A stretch of DNA of 26,140 nucleotides. It comes from a virus. Below are positions 23,813 to 26,140 of the stretch, piece by piece; the first letter of the stretch is position 1, and every line of letters starts with the position of its first letter. A model generated the notes under the pieces. It made no database searches. It was not told where the DNA came from and worked only from the letters and a program-made list of their open reading frames with translations. The stretch covers positions 1 to 26,140 of the IMG/VR virus record IMGVR_UViG_3300020197_001086; one strand, 5' to 3'. Made by a program: the position numbers and the translations under genes.

Positions 23813-25576
23813 ATGGCGCAGATTCTTTTTGACCAAGTAAGGGACTTTACCGGTGGTCTAAACTTCCGTGCCGACCAGTTTCAGTTAAGGAACAACGAAT
23901 CACCTTTCATATTAAACCTTGACGTTGACCCGCGCGGTGGCGTGTTTAGTCGTGCCGCATACAGAAAAAAGCACACGACACAGGTAAGCGGCAACTGGAA
24001 TCCAAAGCTGTTGTTCAACTACAAATATCCGTCGGCGCCAAGAATAATATTATCAACCGGCAAAGACGGTGCAACAGACGGCAAGATATACAAATCAACT
24101 GGTGGCGACTTTAGCACGATAGAATATTCTTCTGGTAACGACATTGCAGTCAAGTCCACCAACGGTGCATCGGTCACAACTTGGCAAGAGACGCTGTACA
24201 TGGCGATAGGCAAAGATGCCACTCAAATGTATTATTGGAACGCAGGCTCTACGTACGCGGTTGCGTTATTGGCATCTGGTCCGACTTGGCAACCGTACCA
24301 GGTTCCAACTGGTGGTTACATGCCAAGGGCAGAATTGGTTAGGGCGCATGCAAACAAATTGTTCGTTGCAAACACGTTCGAGGATGGCGAATCACATCCG
24401 AACAGAATACGTTGGTCGCACGAAAACAGGCCAGAAGACTGGTTTCAGGACGACTTCATAGACATCATTGCCGGTGGTGAAGGAATAACAGGTTTAGCTG
24501 TAGTAGATGGTCAACTGCTAATATTTAAACCCAAGGCTGTTTATTTGCTTATGGGTTACGATGCCGACTCGTTCCAGCTCGTAGAACTTTCTACGACGGT
24601 TGGAATTCAATATCCACAAAACGTAGTCGAGGGTTCTGGTGGCGCTTATTTCTTCGATTATCCAGCAGGATTGTTGTTCTTTAATCGCAATGGTATTCAA
24701 AATGTTTATGACCGCCTGAAGCCAACCATTGACACCAACAGAATCAACGCACAAAAACTAGACAAATTAACTTTATCATATGTAAACGACAGAGTGTGGA
24801 TGTCTGCACCGTTTGATTTTGACACCGATACACAAAGCTCAACATCCAATCCAACTGGTTCGGCAATTGATTATTCCAACGTCAATTTTATCTATGACCC
24901 GTCGATAGGTGCAGGCGGAGCATTCACGTTGTATCAGTCGGCAACCTGGTACGGAGGAGCCGCAACACCGGTAAATTTGACAGGTTTTGGATTGATGTCG
25001 GGGTGTGATTGGACGGACGCAACAGGCGAAATATATCATCTAATGATTAATCCAAACAGTTCTTTTAAATACGTGATGTACGTCGATGAATATGATTTCG
25101 TGGACGACATTCCGCAAAACACCAAAGACGACGTGCCAGAGGGCGACCAAGAAGGCGATTACGAAACGATATACACGACCTCGTGGTTTTATGACGACCG
25201 TTACGTGCAGGACAAAACGTTCGTAAGAAGCCTGTATGTCGTACGTCCGGTAGACGTTATAACGGAAATAAACGTCGACGTTTACCACGACTTCAACACA
25301 GAATCACCGGTTACGTCCCATGACGTAACCCTTGACCCAGTTATTACGGGAGACGTGTGGGGCACCGGTGTTTTTGGCACGGCTGTATTTGGTGAAAGCG
25401 ATTTGCAAGAAGGCATACAAAAAGGCGGAAGGCTAAAGAAAGCCAAGGCGGTGCAACTAAAGTTTCAAGGTCCAAACGCCAATCTGGTTGGAGTAGATGG
25501 TCCGGAAGGTAGACAGTGGGGAATAAACTCAATCGCATGGAAATTTAAACGTAGAAAAGTCAGGAGTCAAAGATAA
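23813..25576 (+). CDS. large beta-rich tail protein, nozzle/stabiliser-like, 587 aa
   Basis: It directly follows the adaptor. The beginning DQVRDFTGGLNFRADQFQLR and NNESPFILNLDVDPRGGVFS, then RIRWSHENRPEDWF, IAGGEGITGLAVVDGQLLIF and AVYLLMGYDADSFQLVEL, is the pattern of beta-propeller-type podovirus tail proteins (T7 gp12 / P22 gp10 role). Acidic Tyr-rich middle (YVDEYDFVDDIPQNTKDD) and a basic end (RRKVRSQR). Together with the adaptor it would build the short tail tube. The ATG is 1 nt after the previous stop without a separate strong ribosome site. Confidence 0.75.
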   Translation: MAQILFDQVRDFTGGLNFRADQFQLRNNESPFILNLDVDPRGGVFSRAAYRKKHTTQVSGNWNPKLLFNYKYPSAPRIILSTGKDGATDGKIYKSTGGDFSTIEYSSGNDIAVKSTNGASVTTWQETLYMAIGKDATQMYYWNAGSTYAVALLASGPTWQPYQVPTGGYMPRAELVRAHANKLFVANTFEDGESHPNRIRWSHENRPEDWFQDDFIDIIAGGEGITGLAVVDGQLLIFKPKAVYLLMGYDADSFQLVELSTTVGIQYPQNVVEGSGGAYFFDYPAGLLFFNRNGIQNVYDRLKPTIDTNRINAQKLDKLTLSYVNDRVWMSAPFDFDTDTQSSTSNPTGSAIDYSNVNFIYDPSIGAGGAFTLYQSATWYGGAATPVNLTGFGLMSGCDWTDATGEIYHLMINPNSSFKYVMYVDEYDFVDDIPQNTKDDVPEGDQEGDYETIYTTSWFYDDRYVQDKTFVRSLYVVRPVDVITEINVDVYHDFNTESPVTSHDVTLDPVITGDVWGTGVFGTAVFGESDLQEGIQKGGRLKKAKAVQLKFQGPNANLVGVDGPEGRQWGINSIAWKFKRRKVRSQR

Positions 25577-26140
25577 TGACAACGTTAACAATACCAAACT
25601 CATTTAGTACGGGAGAAGTAATTGACGCGGCAGAAATGAACGCCAACTTCACCGCAGTAAAGACATACGCAGAAGCCCTGTCCGATGGTTCGGGTTTTGA
25701 CGCAGGCGCAATCAACACAGAAGACATAGCAGACACTTCGATAACAACTGCAAAGATTGCAACAGGCGCAGTTACTGCAGCAAAGATACCGGCCAGCATT
25801 GCCCTAACGACACCAAACATTGGCGCAGCAACAGGTACATCGTTGAACGTTACTGGTGCTGTAATTGCCCACATAATTCCATCACCAGTGGTCGGCCCCT
25901 ACAGCCTTGTGCTTTCCGACGACGGGACCATCATTGAGAAGAATGATGCTTCTGGCACCACTGTCACCATTCCATTGAACACAGCCGTTGATTTTCCCAA
26001 CGGAACACAAATTGTGTTTATCCAGACTGGTGTTGGTCAAACGACCATTGCTGGCGCTGCAGGAGTAACCGTAAACGGCACACCTGGTTTGAAATTGCGT
26101 GCACAATACTCGTCTTGTGTTTGCATTAAACGCTCAACCA
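25576..26140 (+). CDS. tail fibre protein, partial at right edge
   Basis: TAATG overlap with the tail gene; the frame is open to the window end (188 codons seen). The N-terminus IPNSFSTGEVIDAAEMNANF followed by SITTAKIATGAVTAAKIP repeats is usual for phage fibres. The seen C-terminal part has VDFPNGTQIVFIQTGVGQTT and [16 protein letters not shown], matching the terminal module of the collagen fibre at 8223-9518. Probably the fibre attached to the tail hub. Confidence 0.75.
   Translation, partial: MTTLTIPNSFSTGEVIDAAEMNANFTAVKTYAEALSDGSGFDAGAINTEDIADTSITTAKIATGAVTAAKIPASIALTTPNIGAATGTSLNVTGAVIAHIIPSPVVGPYSLVLSDDGTIIEKNDASGTTVTIPLNTAVDFPNGTQIVFIQTGVGQTTIAGAAGVTVNGTPGLKLRAQYSSCVCIKRST

Overview
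The window is a stretch of a tailed double-stranded DNA phage genome. I see no integrase, attachment site, tRNA or rRNA. It holds the large terminase, portal, scaffold, major capsid, adaptor and tail/fibre genes in dense late-operon order. The gp4/gp11-like adaptor followed by a large beta-rich tail protein suggests a short-tailed (podovirus-like) particle. Collagen-like fibres, polyglycine adhesins, a 2OG-Fe(II) oxygenase and phage-borne glycosyltransferases are typical of phages of aquatic bacteria. The host cannot be named from the sequence.

Left part (1-5300, all minus strand): a tightly overlapping operon. In transcription order it has a small hydrophobic ORF, three tiny proteins, an unknown 216-aa protein, a two-domain glycosyltransferase with a TPR-like middle, a SAM methyltransferase, a family-2 glycosyltransferase, two small unknown proteins, a 57-aa membrane protein, and a nuclease-like gene broken by two frameshifts that runs off the left edge. 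The central genes look like a glycan-building or glycan-modifying cassette.

Middle (5300-7455): mostly regulatory. Two sites each carry three copies of TGTAACA spaced exactly 11 bp apart. One lies just upstream of a near-consensus plus-strand promoter (5360-5388) that has no gene behind it. The other lies in the divergent region between the minus-strand OB-fold-like/2OG-oxygenase pair and the plus-strand late operon. The spacing resembles a Pho box (PhoB-type direct repeats). Several hairpins, a G-quadruplex-type C/G tract and a 44-aa acidic ORF also lie here.

Right part (7456-26140, all plus strand): the late operon. It starts with a putative small terminase and one unknown gene. A fibre cassette follows: collagen-like fibre, glycine-rich protein, MAHFAELD-family protein, giant collagen/adhesin-like fibre, then a second glycine-rich protein and a second MAHFAELD protein. 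The large terminase comes next, then a zinc-ribbon protein, a membrane/coiled-coil holin-like protein and a run of very small basic proteins coupled by TAATG overlaps. Portal, scaffold and major capsid follow. Behind the capsid gene are a structured RNA element, a probable virion protein and a strong terminator. The window ends with a Cys/His protein, the adaptor, a large tail protein and the start of another fibre gene whose C-terminal module matches that of the first collagen fibre.

Most adjacent genes overlap by 1-8 bases (TAATG, ATGA, GTGA, TAGTG), so translational coupling is the rule. Several real genes are shorter than 60 codons and were found by reading both strands directly.
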